In this document: positions 26,903 to 35,643 of the stretch, piece after piece
Numbering within the stretch: position 1 is the first letter of the stretch
Layout of the letters: each line of letters starts with the position of its first letter
Assembly (NCBI GenBank): GCA_965223085.1
Contig: OZ244981.1
Location: 3,658,001-3,722,000, forward strand
DNA: 64,000 nucleotides
Direction of reading: 5' to 3'
DNA from: CBDCVO01 sp965223085
GTDB lineage: Bacteria; Pseudomonadota; Gammaproteobacteria; Ga0077536
Made by a program: the position numbers and the translations under genes
The notes under the pieces: generated by a model
Told to the model about the DNA's origin: nothing
The model's database searches: none
What the model saw: the letters and a program-made list of their open reading frames with translations, nothing else

Positions 26903-27358
26903 TCATGCATTATCCGGGCTAGGGTGCTGGATGCGCGCCAGGAAAGTGCGTATGGGTGCGGGGATCTCGGTGGGGCGTTCGGTTTGTGCGTCCACGAACA
27001 CGTCGACAAAATGTCCGCTAGCATAGATTTCAGACTTATTCGCGCGGAATAAGCCGATCTCATAGCGCACGCTGCTACGACCGAGTTTGGCAACCCGCAG
27101 CCCACATTCGAGGCTGTCAGGATAAATAAACGACCGATGAAAACGGCATCCGTTTTCAACCGTGAACACCCGATGACTGCCCGTGAGGAGATCAAAGCCA
27201 CCGTCCACGGTGAGGTAGTGCATGATGAGCGTATCGAAAAACGCATAGTAGCGGGCATTATTGAGGTGACAATAGGGATCGAGATCATTCCAGCGGATTT
27301 GGCCCGTATGAAAATAGTTAAAATCTGCACGAGTTTGCTCGGCCTCGGCGATGGTCAC
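26903..27358 (-). CDS. Acyl-CoA thioesterase, hotdog fold (4HBT/YbgC-like)
   Basis: Hydrolyses acyl-CoA thioesters. The 151-residue protein has the single-hotdog signature RWNDLDPYCHLNNARYYAFFD, where the aspartate before the central helix region is the catalytic acid of the 4HBT family, followed by strands GCRFHRSFIYPDSLECGLRVAKLG and RYEIGLFR. Length is typical. Start GTG 27358 has GGGAG six bases upstream, and the protein begins MTIAEAEQTRADF. It is a single minus-strand gene next to the MshQ-like gene and is divergent from an unrecognised gene. The substrate is unknown; the many acyl-CoA enzymes in this window fit a CoA-recycling role. Confidence 0.88.
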   Translation of the reverse strand: MTIAEAEQTRADFNYFHTGQIRWNDLDPYCHLNNARYYAFFDTLIMHYLTVDGGFDLLTGSHRVFTVENGCRFHRSFIYPDSLECGLRVAKLGRSSVRYEIGLFRANKSEIYASGHFVDVFVDAQTERPTEIPAPIRTFLARIQHPSPDNA

Positions 27359-27596
27359 GGTTTGCTCCCAGACGCTATTTCACGTCAATTCACAGCGGCG
27401 AATTATCACGAGATAGGTTCAAAATAAAAATTTTCGTAAATGTGTGCATATTGTGCCGCAAATGGCCGATAGTTCTGTATGATCCCGCCCGATTGAGACC
27501 TTCCCGACCTTGCGTGGATCCACAAATTTTACCGTAGGGACCCGATGGCAGCCTACTCACCAACGAAACTTAGCGATACTGACCCCCAAAACCCCC

Positions 27597-28532
27597 ATGG
27601 ACGCCAGCGCTGAGTGCGTCTCGGTGGCGGTCGAGGTGCCTGAGAATGGCACGGTTCGAGAAATCGATGGCGTGCAGGCGATCTTCTATGACGGTTACTG
27701 GATCCGACATTACGTCGTGCCCGTCGACGAACACGAAGCGCGGCGAGAACTGATCGACCAATTAACGAAGCGGGTTTTTCACCACACCGAACCCGGTATC
27801 AACACGCCAGGCTATAAATTGAGGGACGCGCGGAGCGCCTACGAGAGAGAAAAGGACCCAGCCCGGATGCGTGTCAATGCGGCCATGTTGGCAGGCGCCT
27901 TGCTCAATCGCGGTTCGGATATATTCTCCATGATCTTTGAATTAAAACAGCGCGGCATCGATATTTCTTATGACAACGAACTGTTTCGTGAGTGCGAGTC
28001 ATGTTTTCTCGAAGCGTTTCAGTTGGGTAAATACGTGCTGCACTATAGCGGTGAGGAAGGTCTAGACGAGCTGTGGGGCGAACCACTGAAGGCATTTCAC
28101 ATGCCGATCGCGGATTTTTATGAATCGCGATACATCAAGATCGCGCAAACTATGGCGGCGATCGATCGTGTCGCGGAAGTTTTTTCAGATACATTTAGCG
28201 ATGTTGCTGCGTTTGAGGGATTGCAAGAACGGATCGCGGCCTATGCACGGGCGGCGAAAATGGAAAGTGAAACGATGAAAACCGATCCCGCAATTTTCGC
28301 TGTATGGCCGGATTTCGTCGCTTGTGGTGATGAGCTGTACCATTATGTACCGCAACTCGAGGATGAGTCGCCGGTACATTTTAGGGAGAGCACCGAAATC
28401 ATTCGTGACGGTAAAAAATTGATCGAATGGATGGCGTTTGCGCGCGTTCCCATGCCGAAAACCACGCAAAATTTTGTAGCGCGCTGCCAGGCATATCGCC
28501 AACGCTACCTTGAAACAAATTCCACCGACTAA
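27597..28532 (+). CDS. Protein of unknown function
   Basis: I do not recognise a family. The open frame extends upstream to a TTG at 27510, but ATG 27597 gives a natural start (MDASAECVSVAVEVPENG) although neither has a good ribosome site. It encodes about 311 residues, soluble, with no signal peptide or membrane helix, a short beta-rich start (IDGVQAIFYDGYWIRHYVVP) and then mainly helical sequence rich in charged residues. DGYWIRHY and YHYVPQL are notable aromatic clusters. It faces cysC with a dispersed repeat copy directly after its stop codon. No function can be proposed from context. Confidence 0.6.
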   Translation: MDASAECVSVAVEVPENGTVREIDGVQAIFYDGYWIRHYVVPVDEHEARRELIDQLTKRVFHHTEPGINTPGYKLRDARSAYEREKDPARMRVNAAMLAGALLNRGSDIFSMIFELKQRGIDISYDNELFRECESCFLEAFQLGKYVLHYSGEEGLDELWGEPLKAFHMPIADFYESRYIKIAQTMAAIDRVAEVFSDTFSDVAAFEGLQERIAAYARAAKMESETMKTDPAIFAVWPDFVACGDELYHYVPQLEDESPVHFRESTEIIRDGKKLIEWMAFARVPMPKTTQNFVARCQAYRQRYLETNSTD

Positions 28533-28540
28533 TTCCTACC

Positions 28541-28622
28541 GCTGGGAGCTTGTCTGCGGTGTCACGCGTTCGTTCGCACCTCGCCTATCTATCTGATGTG
28601 TCGCGTCGCTTAACTCGAGCGG
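28541..28622 (+). repeat. Dispersed 3'-end repeat, copy 3
   Basis: About 82 bases on the plus strand, beginning eight bases after the stop of the unknown gene ending at 28532. It has the shared TCTATCTGAT core at 28588-28597 and the CGCTTAACTC element downstream. It lies between two converging genes. Confidence 0.75.
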
Positions 28623-28644
28623 TTCCTAGCCCGTCATATTTCGC

Positions 28645-29256
28645 TCAAACGCTCAGCAAACCCTTGCCGTCGAGAAATGCAATCACCTCATCGGCGAGAT
28701 CTTCTATGCCTTTGTTATCGGAATCCAATACAAGTTCCGGTTTTTGTGGTTCCTCGTAAGGGTCGTCGATTCCCGTAAAACCCCTAATTTCACCTGCACG
28801 GGCCTTCTTGTATAAGCCTTTGGGATCGCGCGATTCGCAAGTGCTCAAGGCGGCCTGCACGTAAATTTCAATGAATTCATCCTCGCCTAGCAACACGCGC
28901 ACGTTATCGCGGTCAGCGCGGTACGGAGAAATGAATGCAGTCAGCGCAAGTATCCCCGCATCCGTCATAAGTTTTGCGACTTCGCCGATACGACGAATAT
29001 TTTCTGTACGATCGGTTGCAGAAAACCCGAGATTGTTGTTTAAGCCGTGACGCACGTTGTCGCCATCGAGCAGGTAGGTATGCACACCCCGTTGATTTAG
29101 TTTGTAGTCGACTGCATTCGCAATCGTGCTCTTACCGGCACCGCTGAGGCCGGTAAACCAAAGCACGGCGCCGCGATGACCTTTGAGTCGATTACGGGCT
29201 TCGCGCGAGACCATATGTTCATGCCAGGTAATGTTGCTCGCTTTTTTGTCGTTCAT
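28645..29256 (-). CDS. cysC: Adenylyl-sulfate kinase
   Basis: Phosphorylates adenosine 5'-phosphosulfate to PAPS, the activated sulfate donor. The P-loop GLSGAGKST lies at about residue 35, followed by LLDGDNVRHGLNNNLGFS (APS-binding DGDxxR and N-terminal lid), RTENIRRIGEVAKL, AFISPYRADRD and the lid KKARAGEIRGFTGIDDPYE. The 203-residue length is that of the stand-alone bacterial kinase, not a CysN-CysC fusion. ATG 29256 has no clear ribosome site. No cysD, cysN or sulfotransferase is in the window, so whether PAPS is used for reduction or sulfation is not shown. Confidence 0.96.
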   Translation of the reverse strand: MNDKKASNITWHEHMVSREARNRLKGHRGAVLWFTGLSGAGKSTIANAVDYKLNQRGVHTYLLDGDNVRHGLNNNLGFSATDRTENIRRIGEVAKLMTDAGILALTAFISPYRADRDNVRVLLGEDEFIEIYVQAALSTCESRDPKGLYKKARAGEIRGFTGIDDPYEEPQKPELVLDSDNKGIEDLADEVIAFLDGKGLLSV

Positions 29257-29327
29257 AAGATTGCTGATCGTCCCTACTTATACATAAATGTTCGGTGAAG
29301 CCCTGAAGGGCAATTTCGAAAAAATTC

Positions 29328-29392
29328 GACCCTGTCCTGCGGCGCTGAGAGGCGCCGCCATGCCTAATGAACCCGGACCGCAGACCAGGGTC
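29328..29392. repeat. Inverted repeat, 15-base arms with inner hairpin
   Basis: GACCCTGTCCTGCGG (29328-29342) faces CCGCAGACCAGGGTC (29378-29392), pairing at 13 of 15 positions. Inside, GCGGCGC (29339-29345) and GCGCCGC (29352-29358) form an alternative 7-bp hairpin with a 6-base loop. There is no T-tract, so it is not a simple terminator. It could be a structured leader RNA or a remnant of a small mobile element. Confidence 0.6.
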
Positions 29393-29420
29393 ATCGGGGC
29401 GGCAGTGCGATTACAACCGC

Positions 29421-29464
29421 GCTATTCTTAGTGTTGCCCGCTAGCGGGCAACACTAAGAATAGC
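29421..29464. repeat. Perfect 44-bp palindrome
   Basis: Every base from 29421 to 29464 pairs with its mirror; the centre is CTAG at 29441-29444 and the arms start GCTATTCTTAG. There is no loop. It lies 35 bases after the inverted repeat at 29328-29392 and 150 bases before the thiolase start. Such loop-free palindromes are rare in bacterial chromosomes. Confidence 0.95.
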
Positions 29465-29613
29465 AGGCTTTGCTATCAAAAGAAGGCGACGACATTCACA
29501 ATCGTAGTAGTAACTAAGAATTTCACCTACCTCTCCCGTCGCCGCGGAAGACGAGGTTTAAGTAGCAGCAGCTTGCGCTAGAATAGTCGCCACCGACCGT
29601 AGGAGACTAAGCA

Positions 29614-30795
29614 ATGAGTGACTCGATCGTTATCACTGGCATAGCACGAACGCCGATGGGTGGCATGCAAGGCGCTTTATCTGATGTCCCAGCGCCCACG
29701 TTGGGCGCGACTGCCATTCGCGCCGCCCTAGAACGGGCCGGCACCGCGCCCAAAGAAGTCGATGAAACGATTATGGGCTGTGTGCTGCCAGCCGGGCTCG
29801 GGCAGGCGCCGGCGCGCCAAGCGTCGCGCGCTGCTGGTCTACTCGACGCGACCGGATGCACGACGGTGAATAAAATGTGCGGCTCCGGGATGAAAGCGGT
29901 CATGATCGCGCACGATGCCTTACGTGCGGGGTCCGCTGCAGTGATCGTTGCGGGTGGCATGGAAAGCATGACTAACGCTCCCTATTTGTTACCAAAGGTG
30001 AGGGTCGGTATGCGCCTAGGCCATGGGGAAGTGATCGACCATATGTTTTTTGACGGTTTAGAAGATGCGTATGACAAAGGCACATTGATGGGTAGCTTTG
30101 CCGAGGATTGCGCGCGCAAATATGCTTTTACTCGTGAAGAGCAAGACGCCTACGCGATCGAGTCGCTAAACCGTGCACGACGCGCGATCGACAACGGTGA
30201 GTTTGCCGAAGAAATCACTGCCGTCGCGATAGAGAATCCCCGTAATCCGCACGTCGTCGACACCGACGAGCAGCCGGGAAACGCGAAACTAGACAAAATC
30301 CCACAGCTGCGACCGGCGTTCGCGAAAGATGGCACTGTTACGGCTGCGAATGCGAGCTCTATTTCTGACGGTGCCGCCGCCCTAGTATTGACTCGCGCTA
30401 ATTACGCTAGCCAACAAGGCCACAAAGCGATCGCCAAAATCGTCGGACACGCGACTCATGCCCAGGAGCCCGGCTGGTTTACAACCGCGCCGGTCGGTGC
30501 GATTCAGACCTTGCTGGGAAGCCTAGGATGGACGGTGAACGATGTCGATTTGTTTGAAGTCAACGAGGCGTTTGCGGTCGTCGCTATGGCAGCGATGCAC
30601 GATCTCAACATTCCGCACGAAAAACTCAACATACGCGGTGGTGCGTGTGCTTTAGGTCATCCAATCGGCGCATCGGGTGCGCGCATCTTGGTAACGCTTA
30701 TTCGGGCCATGCAGGATCAAGGTGCCAAGCGGGGCGTCGCGAGTCTGTGCATCGGTGGCGGTGAAGCAACGGCCGTTGCCGTGGAGGTAGATTGA
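29614..30795 (+). CDS. Acetyl-CoA C-acetyltransferase (thiolase)
   Basis: Condenses two acetyl-CoA or cleaves a 3-oxoacyl-CoA. The complete catalytic set is present: Cys89 in NKMCGSGMKAVM, His349 in GGACALGHPIGASGA and Cys379 in SLCIGGGEATA. The 393-residue length and the MSDSIVITGIARTPMGG start are typical of the biosynthetic/degradative acetoacetyl-CoA thiolase group (AtoB/PhaA-like). ATG 29614 has AGGAG upstream. The gene converges on a YCF48-like gene belonging to the envelope cluster. The window is rich in acyl-CoA dehydrogenases and hydratases but this is its only thiolase. Confidence 0.95.
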   Translation: MSDSIVITGIARTPMGGMQGALSDVPAPTLGATAIRAALERAGTAPKEVDETIMGCVLPAGLGQAPARQASRAAGLLDATGCTTVNKMCGSGMKAVMIAHDALRAGSAAVIVAGGMESMTNAPYLLPKVRVGMRLGHGEVIDHMFFDGLEDAYDKGTLMGSFAEDCARKYAFTREEQDAYAIESLNRARRAIDNGEFAEEITAVAIENPRNPHVVDTDEQPGNAKLDKIPQLRPAFAKDGTVTAANASSISDGAAALVLTRANYASQQGHKAIAKIVGHATHAQEPGWFTTAPVGAIQTLLGSLGWTVNDVDLFEVNEAFAVVAMAAMHDLNIPHEKLNIRGGACALGHPIGASGARILVTLIRAMQDQGAKRGVASLCIGGGEATAVAVEVD

Positions 30796-30822
30796 AGCCC
30801 CGCGTTTGCGTTTAGGCTTGAT

Positions 30823-32064
30823 TTATTCGGTTACGACAGGGATCCGCATCCAGGTCCCGTCTTTATACCGTACTAAGGTAGAGCGGCCGCCGAGTACGAG
30901 GACACTGCCGTCGGGCATTTCGATCGGCGTTTTTAGCCAGGATAGAAGCTTTAGCTCGGTGCGATCGGCTAATGACCATTCTTGCCCATCTAGCGTGCCG
31001 ATCAAACCCACGGCACCGGCGATCAATGGCGTACCGTCATCGAGTAGCGTAACGCCAAATATACCTTCACGGCCGGGTACCGGGTTACGTGTCCATGTAA
31101 CGCCGCCGTCTGAACTTGCCGTGCTGATCCCCGCGGCCCCCGCAAGCTCCATCAGATCACCGCGCTGGGTACCGGCGATCCAATAAGGTGGCTGGGGTTC
31201 TTTGTCAGTGATCACCGCATCGCGCCGCGTCCAGGTTTCACCACCGTCTGTGCTTTGTATGACCATGCCAAATTCACCGGCGAGGGTCACTTTGTCGTCC
31301 TCAGCGAGCACGATGTTCCATGAGACATCGCCGGCACGAAAAGGTGGTCCCGGATTAAAGATGAAACTCACGCTAGGCATGGGATCGACGTCGAAAGGCT
31401 CGACGATTTGCATGAATCCTTCATCGGGGTAAAGCACGTAGTGCTCGTCTGCTACTGCAGGTTCTCCATTGACATACGCGGTGAGTTTAAAACTCTCCGT
31501 ATCTATGTTTGACACGCCAAAATACCATTCGCCGGCATGCACGCCGGGCAATGCGATTTGTGGCTGCTCGACATCTCGGATTTCAACCGGTTCCCAGCTG
31601 CGGTTATCCGTGCTCTTAACCACGATCCCGCGTGCACCGACTGCCCAGGTATGGTTACCGCCGGTATCGATATCGAGGATCGGTTCCGGATATTCAGACA
31701 TCGCCCCGAGATCTTGCAACTCGGCGCCATCGTAGAAGTATAAGTGGCCGATGCCACTGCCCAGCAACACTTCAGTATCCGAAACGCGTGCAAGAACCGT
31801 GTAGTCGGTCAACGTGACGTTTTTGTCGGGAACTAAAGTTGCTTTTTCCGCGCCGATTTTGAGTTTGCCGACCAATCCGTGTGGCCCAGTCACTAGCAGG
31901 CTCTCGTGTCCTGGCATATAGGCACCATCCATGAGATCAATCACCAAGGAGGTACGGCGATCGGGCGCGTACTGACGCGCAGCATAGCAATATTGGATCG
32001 CTATTATGGTAGTGAACCCGATGGCGAGAATACCACCGAACACGGTGCGAGCGGATATTATCAT
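30823..32064 (-). CDS. YCF48/BNR-repeat beta-propeller protein, membrane-anchored
   Basis: An N-terminal helix (residues about 8-27 after ATG 32064) anchors or exports a 410-residue beta-propeller. Repeats with the BNR/YCF48 style appear several times: GMVIQSTDGGETWTRRDAV, GISTASSDGGVTWTRNP and VGLIGTLDGQEWS. In plants and cyanobacteria YCF48 aids photosystem II assembly, but in proteobacteria homologues sit beside MMPL/RND permeases, DUF1302 and DUF1329 genes, exactly as here, and presumably act in the periplasm with them. I prefer ATG 32064 over the TTG at 32073. It converges on the thiolase gene. Confidence 0.85.
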   Translation of the reverse strand: MIISARTVFGGILAIGFTTIIAIQYCYAARQYAPDRRTSLVIDLMDGAYMPGHESLLVTGPHGLVGKLKIGAEKATLVPDKNVTLTDYTVLARVSDTEVLLGSGIGHLYFYDGAELQDLGAMSEYPEPILDIDTGGNHTWAVGARGIVVKSTDNRSWEPVEIRDVEQPQIALPGVHAGEWYFGVSNIDTESFKLTAYVNGEPAVADEHYVLYPDEGFMQIVEPFDVDPMPSVSFIFNPGPPFRAGDVSWNIVLAEDDKVTLAGEFGMVIQSTDGGETWTRRDAVITDKEPQPPYWIAGTQRGDLMELAGAAGISTASSDGGVTWTRNPVPGREGIFGVTLLDDGTPLIAGAVGLIGTLDGQEWSLADRTELKLLSWLKTPIEMPDGSVLVLGGRSTLVRYKDGTWMRIPVVTE

Positions 32065-32224
32065 TAACTTCAACCCCGGGTTTTATTGTGGGTCTTCAAA
32101 GATGCCCAAGCTGGCCGGCAATGGCTTTGTTGTCATTATTTTATAAAATTGAAGTGCCGTGCCGGCTTCTCGAAGCGCACTAAAATACCAATAACACTGA
32201 CAAAGATTCAAGGTAGTTCCGTTA

Positions 32225-32716
32225 TTAGCAATCGACGTTAGCGAAACTACCACGATAATAAATCAGCGGTTCGCTGTCGGGATCCTCGTTTAACGAGATA
32301 GTCTTAACCTCACCCACAAAAATCTTATGATCACCACCTTCGAACATTTGCGTCACCTCACAGTCCATTGCCATCAGGTGTCCGGCCAGGATCGGTGCAC
32401 CAGTTGCGGCGCTGGCATAGGGGATCTTGTCGAACTTGTTCTCTCCCTTTTTAGCAAAAGCCATGCACAGATCCTGCTGGCCTTGTGCTAAAACATTAAT
32501 GCAAAAAACGCCGCTGCGGCGTAAGGGTTCGAGTGTGTCAGAGCGATTATCGACGCAGATAAGAAATAGGGGCGGGGTAAGCGAGAGTGAAGTAACCGCA
32601 TTCATGGTCAAGCCGTAAGGCTTACCATCGACATCTATGGTCGTCACAATCGCAACGCCCGTGGTCCAATGACCGCAGGCTTTGCGAAACGTATCTGGCG
32701 TTAGTTCCGGCGTCAC
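32225..32716 (-). CDS. Flavin reductase family protein
   Basis: FMN-binding split-barrel enzyme, normally giving reduced flavin from NAD(P)H to a partner monooxygenase. The 163 residues show the family fold: GHWTTGVAIVTTIDVDGKPYGLTMNAVTSLSLTPPLFLICV (core GVAIVTT and TMNAVTSLSLTPP), FCINVLAQGQQDLCMAFA, and the terminal GDHKIFVGEV. The start is GTG 32716. It sits between the YCF48-like gene and the divergent MMPL permease. No two-component monooxygenase is in the window, so its partner is elsewhere or it serves another reduced-flavin user. Confidence 0.9.
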   Translation of the reverse strand: MTPELTPDTFRKACGHWTTGVAIVTTIDVDGKPYGLTMNAVTSLSLTPPLFLICVDNRSDTLEPLRRSGVFCINVLAQGQQDLCMAFAKKGENKFDKIPYASAATGAPILAGHLMAMDCEVTQMFEGGDHKIFVGEVKTISLNEDPDSEPLIYYRGSFANVDC

Positions 32717-33163
32717 GGTGCTAGTTTACGGCCACGGCCGAGGCGTTCCGCCTACTCAGGCAGCGTTCGAATGATGCATGCAACTGAAATTTGACGACTT
32801 GTTTTTCTCTTGTTTTTCTTTATGTTTCGGTTCTCTAGCGCGTTCATCGTAGCGCCTCACGCGCGCATCATCGAAGCTTCAGGCTCGAAATTCAAGCACT
32901 ATAGTGAAGGTTTCGTCGCTGCGGCAGCGCTTTCGAGCTAGATACGCGGGCGGTTATCATCGTCACAACCTGCAGTAATGTAGATGGGGTTTTGTTGCAT
33001 TTGTGCTACAAATGTCATGTATCACCCCCTTCATGTTGACCTTTCGCAACACATATGACAACATTTGCCAGCCAGCACATGTCGGTGCGAGATGGAATAG
33101 CAGGTACGTTCAGCGCGGTGAGCGCTATTTGCAAGAGCAAAAAATAATTCCGGAAACCTAGGC
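32717..33163. other. Divergent regulatory gap before the MMPL permease gene
   Basis: About 447 bases with no gene recognised. It separates the flavin reductase (minus) from the MMPL permease (plus) and must carry their promoters. The most notable element is the operator-like palindrome at 32998-33014. A TTGACC at 33036-33041 could be a -35 box, but the hexamer 17 bases later is weak. Confidence 0.5.
32998..33014. promoter_or_regulatory. Operator-like palindrome
   Basis: CATTTGT, a GCT spacer and ACAAATG make a perfect inverted repeat with 7-base arms, 150 bases before the MMPL permease start. Its size and symmetry fit a dimeric helix-turn-helix repressor site. No regulator gene is adjacent, so the protein is unknown. 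Confidence 0.4.
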
Positions 33164-35605
33164 GTGAATGCAAATGTAGGACATACCAACGGCCAGAAAA
33201 TCGCGAACTGGCTGATGGACCACAAAGTGATCACCTTATTGATCGTGATGATTCCAACCTTGATCATGGCGTGGGGGTTACGCAACGTAACGGTTTATTC
33301 TCGTTTCGCGGATTTGTTGCCGGCCAAGCACGACTATATCATTAGCTACAACGAAATGAAGCAGACTTTCGGTGGCGCGAATATCGTCACCATGTCGGTA
33401 GAAGTCACCGACGAGAACGCTGATATTTTTAACACGAAAACTTTAGAAAAAATAAAATATCTGACTGAAGAAATCGATCTTATTTCGGGGGTTAACCACT
33501 ATCAGGTCGCGAGCATTGCACACCCGAAAATTCGACGCATTCGTACGACCGCGGGTGGTCTTATAAAATCCGAGCCCGTCCTGCCACGGGTGATCCCCAC
33601 CGAACCAGACGACTTGAAACAATTGCGCGAAGAGTCGTTTAACAACGACATCGTCTACGGGACCTATATCTCGACGGACGGAAAAGCTGCACTGATATTA
33701 GCGGGTTTCGACGAGGAGCGACTTAACTACAGCGAGATTTTCAAGCGCCTACAGGAACTCAAACAGGAAGTCGAAGCAGACGGTGAAACGGAACTCTACG
33801 TCGCCGGTGAGCCGATGCTCAAGGGTTGGATTTACAGCAAATCCACGGAGCTCGCGACCATTTTCTTAATCACTATTGGCATCATGCTGTTGTTGCTGTG
33901 GCTGCATTTTCGCTCCCTCGCGGGCATCGTAGTCCCCATCATTGGCACCGGCGTCGCCTCGATCTGGGGCTTAGGCCTGGTGGGATGGCTGAACTTCAAC
34001 CTCGATCCCTTGATTTTAGTCGTACCGATCTTGATTTCGGCGCGCACGGCAAGCCACTGCGTGCAAATGATGGAGCGTTATATCGACGAGATCCGTGTCG
34101 GTAGAGCGCGCGAGGAAGCCGTGCGCAATGCCATGGGCGAGTTGATCGTGCCGGCATCCATTGCGATTTTCACCGATGCGGCCGGGTTGCTCGTATTGGC
34201 TGTCTCCTCGATCCCATTGATTGCTAAATTGGGTTATTTCTGTGCCTGGTGGTCGTTAAGCAACATCGTCACCGTGGTCATATTAGTACCGCTGGTATTG
34301 TCGATACTACCGGTGCCAAAAGTGTCGCAACAGGAAGAGCACAAGCACCTGCCGTCGCGAGTTATGCATAACTTAGGCGTGTTTTTGGTTAGCCCGAGAG
34401 CCGCGGTTACCGTTTTTGGCTTTTCGATATTGCTCGCCGCTTGGGCCATTTACTTCGGTTGGTCTCCACCAATCGGTGAAAGCAAACCTGGTTCACCGAT
34501 TTTATTTCACGATTCGGAATACAATGTTGCTGCCGCACATATAGCGGATAAATTCGCCGGCGCGAATCAGTTCAGCATTTATTTCGAGGGTGACGAAGCC
34601 CACAAAATGAAAGACCCTAAAGTCGTCGCCGTCATGCAGAAGTTTGGACGCTATATGGCGGATACGCGCAACTACGGCGGGACGCGCGAAATTCCCCATT
34701 TAGTACGCTCGATTAATCGCCTCTATCACTACGATGATCCACGTTGGTCGTTGATCCCGGCGACGCACCGCGATATCGGTAATACCTTGTTTATGTACGA
34801 AGCGGGCGCGGCCATGCCGGGTGTGATTTTGGAATACATGGATCTCGAAGGCCGGATCGCGAATTTCGTCGTGTTCTATAAAGACGCAACTGGCGCAACC
34901 GTGCACGGTGCTGTTGAAGCGGCGCAACGTTTCTTGGACGAGCATGAGATCGAGGGGGTGACACCGCGTTTTGCCGGCGGAATTATCGGCACGACGGCCG
35001 CTGCCAACCAAGAAGTGCAGCTCTCGGAACTGAAGCAAACGGGATTGATTATCTCTGTGGTAATGCTGTCTGTGATGATTACCTACCGATCGTTTGCGGC
35101 TGCTTTGCTCGTTTTTGTCGTGCTCGGCTTGGCTGTCATGAGCAACCGCGCGTTTATGACGATTCGCGATATTGGCTTGAACGTGAACACCTTGCCGGTT
35201 ACCGCTGTTGGTGTCGGTCTCGGTGTTGATTACGCTATCTACATGCTTGATCGACTCAAGGAAGAAGTCAGGTATCGAACGCTAGACGATGCCATCGTCG
35301 TCTCGATGAGAACAACTGGCGCAGCGGTATTATTTACTGCGGTCATGGTTGTGACCAGTATTATTTATTGGATACCTGGTTCATCGCTAAGATTTAATAG
35401 CGAGATGGCAATGTTGTTATGCCTGCTTATGCTTAGCAATATGATCGGCGCCGTCACCTTGATCCCGTTGTTGGTTAAGATTTTCAAGCCGAAGTTCATT
35501 TTGAATTCGCATATTGACGATCGCGAAACGAAAGCAGACGCTTTGTCGGGTGCCTGGGCGTGGAATTCCGGTGCTACGGGCGAAGCGACAACGGCGAAGG
35601 CATGA
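33164..35605 (+). CDS. MMPL/RND-superfamily permease
   Basis: An 813-residue inner-membrane transporter of the RND superfamily, the type related to MmpL proteins and hopanoid exporter HpnN. Helix 1 is at about 22-42, then a periplasmic domain, then five helices (about 228-385), helix 7 near 410, a second periplasmic domain and helices 8-12 (about 630-780). The duplicated GVGLGVDYAIYMLDRLKEE in the second half matches SARTASHCVQMMERYIDE in the first; the second keeps the conserved Asp of helix 4/10 in this superfamily, the first does not. The start is GTG 33164. A DUF1302 gene follows 38 bases later, so the two are co-expressed. Likely moves a lipid or other hydrophobic compound. Confidence 0.92.
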   Translation: MNANVGHTNGQKIANWLMDHKVITLLIVMIPTLIMAWGLRNVTVYSRFADLLPAKHDYIISYNEMKQTFGGANIVTMSVEVTDENADIFNTKTLEKIKYLTEEIDLISGVNHYQVASIAHPKIRRIRTTAGGLIKSEPVLPRVIPTEPDDLKQLREESFNNDIVYGTYISTDGKAALILAGFDEERLNYSEIFKRLQELKQEVEADGETELYVAGEPMLKGWIYSKSTELATIFLITIGIMLLLLWLHFRSLAGIVVPIIGTGVASIWGLGLVGWLNFNLDPLILVVPILISARTASHCVQMMERYIDEIRVGRAREEAVRNAMGELIVPASIAIFTDAAGLLVLAVSSIPLIAKLGYFCAWWSLSNIVTVVILVPLVLSILPVPKVSQQEEHKHLPSRVMHNLGVFLVSPRAAVTVFGFSILLAAWAIYFGWSPPIGESKPGSPILFHDSEYNVAAAHIADKFAGANQFSIYFEGDEAHKMKDPKVVAVMQKFGRYMADTRNYGGTREIPHLVRSINRLYHYDDPRWSLIPATHRDIGNTLFMYEAGAAMPGVILEYMDLEGRIANFVVFYKDATGATVHGAVEAAQRFLDEHEIEGVTPRFAGGIIGTTAAANQEVQLSELKQTGLIISVVMLSVMITYRSFAAALLVFVVLGLAVMSNRAFMTIRDIGLNVNTLPVTAVGVGLGVDYAIYMLDRLKEEVRYRTLDDAIVVSMRTTGAAVLFTAVMVVTSIIYWIPGSSLRFNSEMAMLLCLLMLSNMIGAVTLIPLLVKIFKPKFILNSHIDDRETKADALSGAWAWNSGATGEATTAKA

Positions 35606-35643
35606 CGCTACAGATTTTTGTGAGTTTCTTAGAGGGGGAAACG

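Larger units (their letters stand above)
29257..29613. other. Intergenic region between cysC and the thiolase gene, rich in inverted repeats
   Basis: About 357 bases between divergent genes. It holds two inverted-repeat structures listed separately (29328-29392 and 29421-29464). No coding potential was seen. The promoter of the thiolase gene must be at the right end, where AGGAG precedes ATG 29614. Confidence 0.65.

Noticed and set aside
29421..29464. Rho-independent terminator
   Set aside because: The palindrome has no loop and no T-tract, and it lies upstream of both flanking genes.
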